Positions 1 through 11,924 of a stretch of DNA of 64,000 nt are shown piece by piece; position 1 is the first letter of the stretch, and each line of letters begins with the position of its first letter. A program made the position numbers and the translations under genes. Under the pieces are notes generated by a model that saw only the letters and a program-made list of their open reading frames with translations, did not search any database and was not told the DNA's origin. Source of the DNA: Arsenophonus sp052174455 (GTDB taxonomy: Bacteria; Pseudomonadota; Gammaproteobacteria; Enterobacterales; Enterobacteriaceae); assembly GCA_052174455.1 (NCBI GenBank), contig JBQMRP010000004.1:186001-250000 (forward strand), written 5' to 3'.

Positions 1-429
1 TAAACAGAGTAATTGAGTATTATAAATAAATCCAATGAATTGGATAACGTATCCTACGACATAAGAAAATAAATTCTTAAAGAAATTAAGTGTCTTTAAG
101 AAGAAGCTATGAAATTCTTAAACTTCATATTGCTAATTCAAGAGCTTTCTAATTTCGCAAAAGACCGGATAAAAATTTTTTATATACTACGGAATATTTC
201 TCACTCAAAGGTTGAGATGATTCAAAAAGAATTTACTCCATCAAAAAAGTAATAATGCAAAATCATGAACCTAGCTCACTATGGTCTGTGAGCGACGTAA
301 CACTCTTGCTTCATGAATGTTATGATCTGAGTAGTATTTTATACTATGCGATATATTAATTTTAAGAATTAATCTAGATGACGATTAGAATAAATTTTCC
401 TAGAGGGCGTAATAAACCATGTAAATCAG
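1..429. other. Unassigned decayed DNA
   Basis: There is no open frame of useful length. The stretch lies upstream of the IS91 relic and I could not match it to any gene or to the other repeat copies in the window. Confidence 0.4.
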
Positions 430-2275
430 AAAGACAATAGATAAGTCACATGTTAGAATCACTTGTTTATCAAAAACGTTTTATAATCTCTTTACAAAAA
501 TTGATAATGACAGACCGACTGAATTTTTATTTCACCTTAAAAGAGGTCATTATAATAATACGTGGATTCCCGATCCTTATTTTTTTTCAACACCCAAGTT
601 GTATTATTCTCCTCTAATCACAATTATCCCGAGCTTTGAACAACGAACTAGTGGCATAATCCGATTATGCTGAATATAACAACTGCATTAATGGGGGATT
701 AATAAAATATGCTTGTCAATTAATTCATTACTTATAGGGAATTAGGAATGATTATTCCCTTCTTTAACCTCTCAAAGGAGTGCAAAATAACTAAGCCGAA
801 TGAAATTAATAAATTTAAATAGGATTACAATTTCTATTTTTCTTATAAGGAACTAAAATTAGTGAGTAATTTACCATATATATCCCATAATTAAACTGCT
901 TTTCACCATTGATGATAGCTGGAATGAATTTCTTAAAACCATGCTGAAACGCTAACTTTTGTAGGCGGCATCTATTTGTAGAGCTAATATTTTGCTGTAT
1001 CATTTATCTCATTGGTTTCCAGACGACCGCTCCTGTACCTCTTCTGAATAGGTTACCATAGTCATTTTCTGTTAAAATTACAAGTCAAAATCTAGCAATT
1101 CATAGGATTTTAAAGCTACCAATCAATGGTTAGAGCAAAGCAAATTCATATTTTATCCGACTGCAACTATTAACACATTACTTTCACACTATACCCGTCT
1201 TCTTTGATCTTTTTCAACAATAACTGGTCCCGACTCAATGTTCTGTTTAAACCGCCACATAAACACATTACCCCATAGTTTGTATACAAACAGGTTATCG
1301 AGATTGGTATTTTCTGTGCCTTTCACACTTATGGTCAACAATTCAATTAACATTTGCCTATTCATGTCTTATCACCCTGCCGCGATCTAGATATTAATAT
1401 GCTGTATTTGCGTGATCTTTTCTTAAGAAAAGCGACAAAACAATTTACCTAGTCGCTGTCATCTAACTATTGCGTTACAATTATAACCTGATAAATCCCA
1501 ATATCTTCCTTCTCTGATATATATTTGCAACAGGAAGAAATAGCAGCGTTACCTGAAGGTGTATAGTACAAAGCGCACGTTATACTAGAGAAAATGCACT
1601 TAGCTAAAAAATAAAATTGAACATGTATAGAATAAAATATCTCTAGCACTACCTTAAATGCTTTAGTATGCACGTTAAAACTGCGGAATTACCGAGTTTG
1701 GAGTAAGTTATATACATTACTATGATCAACATAACTAACCAAAACCTGCAGCAGACGCTAACGCAAGAAAAGATAATTAGACTCTTCCATAGCTATATTA
1801 CAAAAATGGGATAATTAAGATGTTGCACATCACTATGGTTTCTTATTAAATTATCAAGAAGGTACATCATTACCGAAGGTATAAAGGCGCTGCAAAAGAG
1901 AACAGATACCAAATAAAAAAATCGAAGTTCACTCTTCTGATAAAAGGATTCCTGAACATGAATATGTACAAATGTATTTTGTGCGCCAACAAAATTACTT
2001 TTTATTGATATTTAGGTTGACTGAGCGGACAACAAATTATTGTCAGAAAGGACAGATAAAATAGAGGAAAAAAACAAGGGTTATACTAAGTTAAACATAG
2101 AGTTAATATCTTTAAAATTAGCGTATTAATTCAAAGAATACACACCTCAATGAAATTGAAATTTCAATAGATCCAGTAAATCAATTCCATCTTTTTTTAA
2201 CAAAAATGAATAGCTCTTGTCTTCTATTAAAGAGCGATTAAATTTCCTAACTATCAAGACTTGATGGTTTTTAAT
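430..2275 (+). mobile_element. IS91-family element relic (copy 1)
   Basis: This is a decayed rolling-circle type transposase gene, full of stops and frameshifts. Around 1210-1400 the plus-strand translation still shows the IS91 transposase core: a segment like NNWSRLN-LFK, then IEIGIFCAFHTYGQQFN before an H-x-H stretch. Around 1745-1905 it shows the C-terminal segment QTLTQEKIIRLFHSYI followed by remains of the 'YYGFLSNRKRG' region and KALQKRTDTK. The copy at 22610-24425 aligns with it over most of its length. Ends are approximate. It is clearly non-functional. Confidence 0.7.
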
Positions 2276-2506
2276 AGCTCGAAAGAAAGTTCTAAAGTTA
2301 TATATATTAAGACTTAGAAATATCAGACTCCATGCGACTTTATACTAACGTTCCTATACATTACACAATCCAAACTACATTAGGCGGTTATTAAAATAAT
2401 AATAAATTTATCTGTCCTACTGGACGATTATATGAACAAACTAATTACAACTTGAAATTGATTAATGAAATTCCTGAGTATTTTATGTTAAACTAAAAAA
2501 TTTTTC

Positions 2507-3935
2507 GAGTTATTAGTAAATCCTAGATAACGATTAGGCTAAGCTATTCCACTCTAAAATGCTTCGTGAATATATTCACTATTCTTAAATTGAATGTGTT
2601 TAACGCTAGTATCAACACAAGATCATAAGGGAGAGATCCCTTTTAGGCTAGTTCTAGTTTTTTGAGTAGACCGTATAGAAGGATCAGCTTAAATATCATT
2701 GAAATGGTTATTTTGAACTACAGAGCTTCACAGGTCAACTTGATATCCTCACCGTCGCGAAATCTGATTTAATCGGATTTTTATTTTTATTTTATATTCA
2801 GTATGTTATTAGGAAAGGATAAGGGATCCTAACAGTTTTTCTTGATTTTTCTCCAGTTTCTTCATTGCTCCAGGATGATAATTTCAGTAAAAATCTTGCT
2901 AACAAAATATCAAGGGATTTATTAGTGGCATCGCGACGAATCTCTGATAGACAGAAGTTTCTATACTTCAAACTTTAACTTTTAGTTACATGCCTTTTAG
3001 CATGAAGCCAGGACAAAGGATGTTTTATATAACTCAACAACGTTGGTACTGTGTGTTTGAAAAGATTTTTTCAGCACATTCTAAAAATAAAGGTACCGAG
3101 TCTCCTCCTCCCCTAGCGCAAGCCTAGGAGATATAGTTAAATCAATGTGCTTAAAATAATTAAAAGTTAAGCCCACTCGCTTCTGACTATTAATAATCAT
3201 TTTCAAGCATATCGAGCTCCTTATATCCATCCGCAGTACCGACAAATAATGAGCAATGGATAAAAGCGATCAGCTTGCCTAACAGAGCGAAATATGCTAT
3301 CTTCGGCCAAGAAAACGTAAGAAGCGGATCATTAAAATTATGCTGGCACCATTTCCTATTACTCTTAAAACTATTGCTGTTTCAGTTTGCTGATGGCGCT
3401 TGGTAGAGAAATTATGTGCTTTTTATCTATAACCGACTTCCAATAAAGGGTTTTGTCAAATCACCCCTGTATCTGTCTTTTCCAATACAGCTATTGTAGC
3501 AACTCTTTTCTACTTTTGCACACTTAGATAAAGCGGTAGTATGAGATCTTGAAGAGTATTCATTAATTCTGCAATTCCTCAACTTTAGATACTTTAATTT
3601 TGATATCACCCATATCAGTCTGTATGGTTAGCTGTATCAGATAATCGTTATTATCGATGAATGAGATGCCCGTCAACAAGGCGATATTTTAGTATCTTTA
3701 TTTCAAGCAGATAGTTATGAGATCATCTTCAATAGCGGTTCTATAAGCTACCTATCAGGATTATAAATAAATTCATGGAAATGATCAGAGGTGATATCAG
3801 GTTTTTGTGATACCTGTAGGGTAGAATTTCATGACATATTATCTCTCTATTGTTGAAATTATTCATGAAATTAATCAATAGGATAGAATATACCCAGAAA
3901 ATTTTCAAAATCTCATCACCATAAATGAGTATGAC
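2507..3935 (-). mobile_element. IS256-family element relic (R1)
   Basis: One of twelve decayed copies of a single element of about 1.4 kb. Its right end starts with GAGTTATTAGTAAATC, the inverted counterpart of the GAGTTATnnTTATTT left end seen in the other copies. The minus strand carries the degraded transposase. Comparing copies restores IS256 landmarks: LHEFIRN near the N-terminus, YLPERSIQT, the catalytic ADGIY and GDGALGFW segments, and AFYDFP...SIRTTNPIES near the C-terminus. No copy has an open frame. Confidence 0.8.
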
Positions 3936-4268
3936 TCTTCTTTTTAATTCGTCATCATAGTACAAAAAACAGTTTTTAAATCACTAAGTGATAATTATAT
4001 AATCCTCTCTCGTTAAATAAATGGACACGAGGAGATGACTGGTAATTGATTACTCTTAGTATTCGCTTTAACAACGACTCCAAATTGGAGGCATCACTTT
4101 TACTTTCATAATAAAAACTAATGCTAAGATTAATTTTATTTTCACGTTAATCTTTATTAAATTCATCCTTCAATGATAGGAATCACTGGTAAAAATATCA
4201 ACATTATTAAACACTTAAAATCATCCTCACTATCATTAGATATATTTATTAAATAACCGATAACAAAT
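3936..4268. other. Gene-free stretch downstream of alr
   Basis: Nothing gene-like was seen. In E. coli tyrB follows alr; I searched the minus strand for tyrB remains and saw none. A weak inverted repeat, AAGATTAA (4126-4133) with TTAATCTT (4147-4154), could help end alr transcription but has no T tract. Confidence 0.35.
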
Positions 4269-5354
4269 TCATTTATCTAAGTATTCCATTTCCACCCGTG
4301 AGGTTAGCTTTGTCAGTAATTCATAATCACTTATACCAGTATATGCAGCTACTTCTTCAACAGGCAATAGATCACCCCATATAATTACTTCATCGCCGAC
4401 TTTATCGTTAGTTTCAATTCCTAAATCTACTGAAATCATATCCATAGAGACTCTACCAACAATCGGAACTTTGCGCCCATTTATTAGTACTGGCGTGTTT
4501 GACGGGACATTACGGGGATAACCATCGCCATAACCAATCGCAACCACACCAAGGTTAGTATCCTGTTCACTAACCCAAATTCCACCATAACCAACCGACT
4601 CTCCTGCCTTATGTTGACGAATAGCAATCAAATTAGATTTTAGTGTCATTACTGGTAGTAGACCAAAATCTTTTCCTTTTTTACCTTCTTGCCCTGAAGC
4701 ACCATACATCATGATGCCAGGACGCACCCAATCAAAATGCGATGTCTGCCATAATAGAATACCAGCAGATGCAGCGATTGATTTTTCACTAGCTTTATCT
4801 TTTATAAAATCATTAAAACAAACCAATTGCTGTTCAGTTACTACTGATGAACTAGGCTCATCAGCGCAACTAAAATGACTTATGATATTAATAGGCTTTT
4901 GGATGTTATGACATGCCATCAAGCGAGTATAAGACATTTCCGCCTCTTCAGGTCTGAATCCCAAACGGTGCATACCAATATCAAGTTTCATCCAAACTTT
5001 TATTGGTTTTTCTAATTTTATTTTCTCTAAAATTTCAAGTTGCTCAATACTCTGCACAACTATGTCAATTGCATACCTGGTAATAATAGGTAATTCAGAT
5101 AACTCAAAAAAACCTTCTAATAATAAAATAGGATTTCTGATATCATTTTTACGTAATGCGATTGCTTCGCTAATACGAGCAACGCCAAAGCTATCAACCA
5201 GATCTTTAACTGTACGCGCTGTTTCTAATAAGCCATGCCCATAAGCATTAGCTTTAACAACAGCAATTATGCGGCTATTAGCCGCAATTTCCCGAACTCG
5301 TTGTAAATTATGACGTAGAGCGCAGCGATGAATAACAGCAGTTGCCGCTTTCAT
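4269..5354 (-). CDS. alr: Alanine racemase
   Basis: PLP-dependent enzyme that interconverts L- and D-alanine in the cytoplasm, supplying D-Ala for peptidoglycan. The N-terminal TIM barrel carries the PLP lysine in VVKANAYGHGL, and the C-terminal beta domain includes VAIGYGDGYPR and SMDMISVDLG. The first ATG of the frame is at 5366, but I take the second, at 5354, as the start. It aligns with the family start (M-x-AAT-VI), and GGAG (5361-5364) lies six bases upstream of it, inside the longer frame. That gives 361 residues, close to E. coli Alr (359). It follows dnaB by about 30 bases on the same strand, the enterobacterial order, and is probably co-transcribed. All landmarks look intact. Confidence 0.95.
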   Translation of the reverse strand: MKAATAVIHRCALRHNLQRVREIAANSRIIAVVKANAYGHGLLETARTVKDLVDSFGVARISEAIALRKNDIRNPILLLEGFFELSELPIITRYAIDIVVQSIEQLEILEKIKLEKPIKVWMKLDIGMHRLGFRPEEAEMSYTRLMACHNIQKPINIISHFSCADEPSSSVVTEQQLVCFNDFIKDKASEKSIAASAGILLWQTSHFDWVRPGIMMYGASGQEGKKGKDFGLLPVMTLKSNLIAIRQHKAGESVGYGGIWVSEQDTNLGVVAIGYGDGYPRNVPSNTPVLINGRKVPIVGRVSMDMISVDLGIETNDKVGDEVIIWGDLLPVEEVAAYTGISDYELLTKLTSRVEMEYLDK

Positions 5355-5386
5355 TTCACTCTCCATATTAAAATTAAATAGATAAA

Positions 5387-6799
5387 TTATTCGTCATGAT
5401 AGATAATTGACCCAGCATAATTATCAAAACGTGACCATTGTCCATTAAAAGTTAGACGCACTGTTCCAATTGGCCCATTGCGCTGTTTACCAATAATAAT
5501 TTCTGCTATCCCTTTAAGATCTGATTTATCATTATAAACTTCATCTCGATAAATAAATATAATTAAATCCGCATCCTGTTCAATTGACCCAGATTCCCGC
5601 AAATCTGAATTTACTGGTTTTTTATTTGCTCGTTGTTCCAAGCTACGGTTAAGTTGTGATAATGCGATAACTGGCACTTGTAACTCTTTTGCCAATGATT
5701 TAAGTGAACGAGAGATTTCAGCAATCTCAAGTGTACGATTATCAGATAAGGAAGGAACACGCATAAGTTGAAGATAATCAATCATAATTAAACTTAAAGC
5801 ACCATGCTCACGGTAAACCCGGCGAGCACGTGAACGAATTTCTATCGGCGTTAATCCAGCAGAGTCATCAATGTACATATTGCGTTTTTCCATCAACAAC
5901 CCCATGGTACTGGAAATACGTGCCCAATCTTCGTCATCCAGTTTGCCAGTACGAATACGCGTTTGATCAACACGCGATAAAGAAGCTAACATACGCATCA
6001 TGATTTGATTTGCTGCCATTTCTAGACTAAAAATTAAAACTGGTTTTTCTTCTATCATGGCCGCATGTTCACATAAATTCATCGCAAAAGTTGTTTTACC
6101 CATGGAAGGACGAGCTGCTACGATAATAAGATCAGAGTTTTGTAATCCTGCTGTTTTTCGATCCAAATCCTGATAACCGGTAGAAATACCTGTTACGCCA
6201 TCATGAGGCTTTTGATATAGCTGTTCAATTTTTTCCACTGTTTCCGACAGGATTTCTTCAATTCCTTTCGGACCGTCATATTTATTAGCACGAGTTTCTG
6301 CAATTTGAAAAACACGTGATTCAGCTAAATCTAGTAACTCTTCGCTTGTCCTACCTTTAGGATCATAACCTGAATTAGCGATTTCATTTGCCACTGCAAT
6401 CATGTCACGAACAACAGCACGTTCTCGCACAATATCTGCATAAGCGTTAATATTGGCAACACTTGGAGTATTTTTAGCTAATTCCGCTAAATAGGAAAAA
6501 CCACCGATACTATCCAATTCGCCTTGCTGCTCTAACGATTCAGATAAAGTAATTAAATCAATTGGTCTACTTTGTTCAAGTAGACGTTGCATTTTAGCAA
6601 AAATGGTTCTATGTGGTCGACTAAAAAAATCTGTGTTTGTTATACGTTCTGAGACATCCTCCCAACGCTCATTATCTAACATTAATGCACCCAATACCGA
6701 TTGCTCAGCCTCTAAGGAGTGAGGTGGAATTTTTAGCCCTTCTATTTGAGGGTCTTTCTGACCAATAAATACGGTTTCTGCGGAATACTTCTTCGCCAT
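5387..6799 (-). CDS. dnaB: Replicative DNA helicase DnaB
   Basis: Hexameric 5'-3' helicase that unwinds the replication fork and recruits primase. The 470 residues match the family length. The N-terminal domain begins IPPHSLEAEQSVLGALMLDN (about residues 21-40). The RecA-like C-terminal domain has Walker A ARPSMGKTT (about residue 230), FSLEMAANQIMMR (about 262), Walker B LIMIDYLQLM and the SQLNR sensor motif. The tail past IIIGKQRNGPIGTVRL is complete. It is first of the dnaB-alr pair. In E. coli qor is divergent from dnaB; here the upstream DNA holds an IS481 relic instead. Confidence 0.97.
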   Translation of the reverse strand: MAKKYSAETVFIGQKDPQIEGLKIPPHSLEAEQSVLGALMLDNERWEDVSERITNTDFFSRPHRTIFAKMQRLLEQSRPIDLITLSESLEQQGELDSIGGFSYLAELAKNTPSVANINAYADIVRERAVVRDMIAVANEIANSGYDPKGRTSEELLDLAESRVFQIAETRANKYDGPKGIEEILSETVEKIEQLYQKPHDGVTGISTGYQDLDRKTAGLQNSDLIIVAARPSMGKTTFAMNLCEHAAMIEEKPVLIFSLEMAANQIMMRMLASLSRVDQTRIRTGKLDDEDWARISSTMGLLMEKRNMYIDDSAGLTPIEIRSRARRVYREHGALSLIMIDYLQLMRVPSLSDNRTLEIAEISRSLKSLAKELQVPVIALSQLNRSLEQRANKKPVNSDLRESGSIEQDADLIIFIYRDEVYNDKSDLKGIAEIIIGKQRNGPIGTVRLTFNGQWSRFDNYAGSIIYHDE

Positions 6800-6879
6800 A
6801 GCACTTTATTTATCCATTAATCAATAGAGTGATTTATCAGTATAAGTCACATTCTATAAGATAGAATGGTTTTTTTGAA

Positions 6880-7720
6880 TAATTATAGTTTAACTTTGAA
6901 CCAATTTTTTATAAACTGCAATGAAGTTTTATTACCACCCAATACTGATTAAGTAATTCTTGATTATAGAGTTAAAAATATCATGCAGAGTAATCTTAAA
7001 TTCTTAACAAAATTGAAATGATAGCTTTGTAGTGGATATTGCATGCGCACATTAAATCGGTTAACCACCAGACTATTCGTTTAGTATTCATCAGAGAACT
7101 AACTTCATGTTCTATATAAATCTCTGTACATAAATGGTCAAATTCTTGCTTTTCGGTAACTGAATTGTTTTTGTAGACTAAAAAGTCGCTGTAAATTCTT
7201 TTCCATTTTCTGTAAGTATCCCATGGATAGCTATTGAAACACGAGAATTAAGATCACGTAAGAAGCATTTGGCGTTGGCCAGGGTTTTGGCATTTTAAAG
7301 ATGGATAAAAACCCATCAAGTATCGCGATATATATCTAGAAAAAGATAACGTCGTGAAGTTTTGTTTGGCATTTTCGAAAGATATTTACATCTAGGTACA
7401 GATAAGCAGGATCGTAACTTTTAATGTTTTACGCTTAAGCTTTAGGGATTTACTATCTTATTTCACACAAATTCCCCGTATGAGTCTGCGTAAACAGAAA
7501 TTCATATCAGATCAAGATACAATAGAGTGCTGGGATTCACCTGACTACCAGCAGATTAACGAAAGAAAGAAAACCATTTTTCTCATAAAAATGACTAAAA
7601 ATTTCTAAGCTGATAACGACAGCATCATCGGCAAACGACGTAAAATACACCTATGAATGCGATCATCAATATCATCTTATTTTAGTCTTTATAAACAGTA
7701 AGTTCATCTATGCCATAACA
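6880..7720 (-). mobile_element. IS481-family element relic (copy 1)
   Basis: The minus strand, read across several frameshifts, gives a degraded integrase-type transposase. Landmarks run in order: YLHIDVKYL-KMP, RRYLFLDIYRDT-WVFI, LTENGKEFT (the DNG region of the second catalytic Asp) and, at the 3' end, LYNQELLNQ...LQFIKNWFKVKL. A second, shorter copy of the 3' end lies at 20580-20698. The 5' boundary is uncertain. Confidence 0.65.
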
Positions 7721-8124
7721 CTTACCAAAGTAGATATAAACTATTTATTGGACTGAAAGACAGTAGTTATTTTAGATATTATAATTACCTGATAATGGAT
7801 CCAATCCTAATAATATTATGCCTTAACTATATCCATCATTTACCATTTTACCATGAATATTGGTATGTGCGACGAGAGTCTCTATAAAAGATCTGGAAAT
7901 AAAAAAAGATATCTTATTTACTAATATTCCATGAAAATTTAATCATTTAATCTGAGATAAAACCTTAACAACTCTTTACTATTATCTTTTACAGAAAATC
8001 TGAAATATTTCAAAAAGTTCTCATCAATAAAATAATATATTATTAACAATAAAACTGAACTTTATAAAATATTACAATCATGACTAATAATCGTTTAGTT
8101 AAACATAAACAAGATTTATGCATA
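7721..8124. other. Unassigned decayed DNA
   Basis: A gene-free stretch between the IS481 and IS256 relics. It may contain the N-terminal part of the IS481 relic. No trace of qor or dusA, the usual neighbours of dnaB, was recognised. Confidence 0.35.
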
Positions 8125-9492
8125 TTTCTGGCGTATGATGTTTCAAAAATGGTGATATGTATCCTGCTAATTAATTTCATGGATTATTTTATCATTAAAG
8201 ATGATAATATACCATAAATCTTACTATAAAGGTATCTGTGAAACTATATATTACTCTAATCCATTAAATGAACCATTCATAATAGTAGGTACTAGAAACT
8301 ACCATTAAAGATGATCTTGAAGCCATGCTGAAACACCCCCCACCCTTGTTGATACCATCCCATGCCATAGTCTTTAACGATTATTTACCATAGCTAATCT
8401 ACAAAACGGGTATTTATAATGTTGATATTAAGAATCTAAGGTCAGAAATCGCAGCGGCAACGGAATATATTTTAACAGCTAATTATTACTGCCCTATCTG
8501 TAGCGTGTAAAAAGCGGTAAATAATTTCTACACTATACCTATAGCTGAAAGCCATATCCCACCGAGGATTTTCACAAATCTCTGTTCTGTTAGCGCTTCT
8601 CGATGAGAAAATACATAACTTCTCTATCAGAACCATCAGCATATTGAAACAGTAATGACTTAAAGAACATAGTCAAGGACGGCTGTGTAATTTAAGCGAT
8701 GCACGTTACGTTTATTTCTAGACCGATGGATGGCAAAATCGTTGTATCATGCAACCTAATTGCCTTTATTTGATAAATTATTATTGGCTGGACTGTACAT
8801 AAACATAAGTAACTCATTTTAGTAGAAGATACTTATCAAGAGTTAGAATCAAACTTGGCTGAAGTCCTCAATGGACTTCGAGTATGTAACTTAACTATAT
8901 CCCTCAGTGATTAGGACGAATACGCGGTGCTTAATTTTTTGAAATGCAATAGCAAAGATATTTATATACATGCAACATCAATGCTGTTTAGTATATAAAA
9001 TAGCTCATGCGACGCTTTTACCCGCCAAAGTTGAGTAATCGAAAATTAAAGGTTAAGCTTTAGAAGATTTGGATAGTAGATAACCTCAATATTGCTGATA
9101 AAACTCTTGATATTTTATTCAGAAGGTTTTCAGAATAAGTATCTCTACAGCGGTGAGAATGTTGGAAAAAAACAAAGAAAAAATAACTGGCACTCCAATA
9201 ATTTCTCATCAGCGTACTTGGCGTCAATTAAGATTAACGAATTCAATTAAATCAGATTTTGCGACAGTGAAGATATAAAGCTAACAACGTGCTATGAATT
9301 TGGATTCGAGAAAAAACTCTTTCAACGGTATTAATCTACCTTCCATCTACTTAAAAAGATGAAACTGCCTAAGTGAAGTTGACCTACTGACTGACTTTGC
9401 TGATAAGCAACATCTAATTTAAAGATGGAGAAAATTTATAAATTATCTCAGCTTAACCCATAAATATTATGTATTATATTTACTATTAACTC
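8125..9492 (+). mobile_element. IS256-family element relic (F1)
   Basis: Plus-strand copy of the 1.4 kb IS256-type element, aligned along its length with the copies at 32110, 34815 and 49375. It ends in a degraded form of the GATTTACTAATAACTC terminus near 9492. There is no open frame. It lies directly before a second, 5'-truncated copy in the same orientation. Confidence 0.75.
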
Positions 9493-9539
9493 TATAATTA
9501 ATCTATTAACAAACTTCACTTTTAGATTATTTTATTTAC

Positions 9540-10540
9540 GAATATTTCGTAATAAAAACGTTAAAAATTTACTGCTATGCCTGTACTTGCGAGGGCGTAT
9601 CCACCGGTGACTTTCACGAAGGCTCTGCTGTGCTTCTCAGTAAAAAGCACATGAGTCTCCTGTCTAGAGATCATCAGCAGACTGAAATAGAAATAGTTTA
9701 AAGCATATAGGCAATAGCAGTTACGTGATTTAAGCATACACGCTATATTTATTTCTTGGCCAATAACATATACCGTCCTGTTAGGCAAGATAATTTCTTT
9801 ACCTGCTAGTGAAATCAGCCTTACTATCCCATGGACATAAGGAGACGGTTGTGCTCAAAAATAATTATTGAGAGTCAGAAAAGCGCAGTGGACCTAACTT
9901 CTGGATGACCGCAAGTGCGTTTCTTAACTGTATCTCTCAGACTTGGCATGAGAGGACACTGGTGCTTAATTTTTTTTTGGAATGCAATAGCGACAAAGGA
10001 TATTCTTTGACATGTAACACCAGCGCTGTTGGGTTAGGTACACAAAATAATTGATATGCTATCTTTACTCACAGACAAAGGAAATGCACCGAAAGTTAAA
10101 GCGGCTGCCAGAGTTTTGGCATTACAAACTGTAATTCCGTTAATAAAGTTATTCATATTTTGTTGGCGTAGTAGTTATAATCGAAGCACACCCCTGCAGC
10201 GATGAAGAAGATTGGGAAAGATCAAGAAGAACTACTGGCATTCTATGCCTTACCATTAGCGTATTGGGTATCAATAAGATTTACAAATCTGATTGAGTCG
10301 GGTTTTGTAACAGTGATCCCATCAAGCTGATCTGCTAAAGCGCTGTAGTTCAAAAAACATTCCTTTAATGCTATTAAAACTATTCTCGTTTTCTTAGAAA
10401 ACCAGAGTCAGCTTAAAGAAACTGATCTTTTGACCACCTGGTGATAAACAATACCAAATTTAAAGATGGAGAAGAGATTCATGAAGCATCAGAGTAGAAT
10501 GTAACCTGACAGTCATATACTAGATTTACTAATAACTTAA
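9540..10540 (+). mobile_element. IS256-family element relic (F2), 5'-truncated
   Basis: It begins inside the transposase, at the segment LYL-G-STGDFHEA (about 9580-9630), and runs to the right end ATTTACTAATAACTT at 10540. The C-terminal catalytic region (AFY...RFTNLIESGF) is readable at 10240-10320. About 400 bases of the 5' part are missing. With F1 it forms a head-to-tail pair. Confidence 0.75.
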
Positions 10541-10644
10541 CTCATAAAATATGCTAAATTCTTACGCATTCAAATGCTAATCATAAAATTACTTAACCAA
10601 ATTGATATTCAGTTTATCTAAGATTTTAATACAAACTATGTAAA

Positions 10645-11680
10645 AACGGCTATCTTGAAAAGATTATTGCTTTTTATTTGTAGAGCAATTTCTATATTCA
10701 TGTTTGAATTTTAATTATTGTAGCTTTAAACAATCTTTTGAAGCAGATAATTCGATAAATAAGACTCTATTTATCACCTAAGATACTCAACTATCCTTTT
10801 AATCGTCTGATATAAATGTTCAGTTTTGAATCTAAAATTTCTTATCAATAACTCTCCTGATTGTCTAATTTTATTAAACAATGGTGACAATTTCATGCTA
10901 AGTGGGAAAGGTTTCGTACTACTTAACTCCATCTGAACAAAAGATGGACTCTTATCGATAATCAGTTAAAGAAAATGACTAATGCACTTTTTATTAAACT
11001 CTTCAAGAATATCATTACTCACATGGCCATGGAAATCTTTAGCGATTAAGAGCGAGATGCATTTTTCCTTTTTATCCTCCTATTCTTGCATGTTTTCTAG
11101 ATTTCCTGTGTGGAATAAAATGCTTTCTTTATAAAAAATTCAGGAAAATTTTTTATTGACTTCAACAATACCACTTAATATAGTTAAGTTAACTGTCATC
11201 CCTGAAACAAAAAAAACAATAACAACATATAAACCCTGTTTTTAAATTAATCCCTGTTTATTTCGCTGATTCCTATAAAGTCAAACTATTCAACATACAT
11301 CACAGATAACTAAACCATTTATCCTTGTAATGTAGTTTTGCTAGCAGACTTCCAGTCTGATTGTTAAATGTTTTCTGCAATCGGGGACTTTCCAATGATA
11401 TCGCTGAACCCTAATGAACTTCCCAAACGGGAAATATGTTTATTGTGATAATATGGAAGAATAAAGTGAAATAAACTATTTCAATGCATGAATCAAGATT
11501 ATCTAAATATATTATCACCGAGCTATCTAATTAGATGCAGTTTTGTGTTGGTAATGAGTGAGGAAAGAGTATCCTTGATCTGTATGACTGTTTACTTCTT
11601 TATGATAAACTCTGTAGCAAAAACCCTTCATACTTAGTATATAAGATTTCTATCAATAACCTTTTCCAACATATAGCCGT
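10645..11680 (-). mobile_element. IS1595-family (ISXO2-like) element relic (copy 1)
   Basis: A dispersed repeat of about 1.05 kb, matched by the copy at 59500-60540 and by partial copies at 22085 and 50810. Read on the minus strand and reconciled across copies it gives an ISXO2-like transposase: LLAKLHYKDKWFSYL followed by a helix-turn-helix (SLT-ESAK-TGI), then HVSNDILEEFN, a CSDG motif, FHIQN-N and a tail WRRLLET...ALQEKQQPL. It has many stops and is non-functional. Confidence 0.65.
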
Positions 11681-11808
11681 AAATCTTATATTAAAAATTA
11701 AAAGTTTTCTACTTATGAGATGTTGTTATGTTTATAACAACAAATTTTTTGTTTAAAATGAAATTAATATTGTTATTGTTTTTATTATTTTCATTTGAAG
11801 GATAAATT

Positions 11809-11923
11809 ATGAAATTATTATTTAATATATTAATTATTCTATCAATTTTAGAATTTATCTTTCTTTCTATAGCGGATAGTGACAATGAAACTACACTAAG
11901 ATATAAGAATTACGCAGATTTAA
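11809..11923 (+). pseudogene. 5' fragment of an unidentified exported-protein gene, cut by IS256
   Basis: A good ribosome binding site (GAAGGAT, seven bases or fewer before ATG) starts a frame whose first 20 residues look like a signal peptide or membrane helix (MKLLFNILIILSILEFIFLS), followed by a polar stretch (ADSDNETTLRYKNYADLS). From about 11925 the frame continues only because it runs into the right end of IS256 relic R2 (TTATTAGTAAAT). The 60-codon ORF is therefore a chimera: about 38 codons of gene and 20 of IS. I do not recognise the gene. An exported or lipoprotein-like protein is an inference from the N-terminus. Confidence 0.5.
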
Positions 11924-11924
11924 G

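Noticed and set aside
4120..4160. Inverted repeat AAGATTAA/TTAATCTT as an alr terminator.
   Set aside because: It is short, A+T-only, has a 13-base loop and no T tract, so chance is likely.
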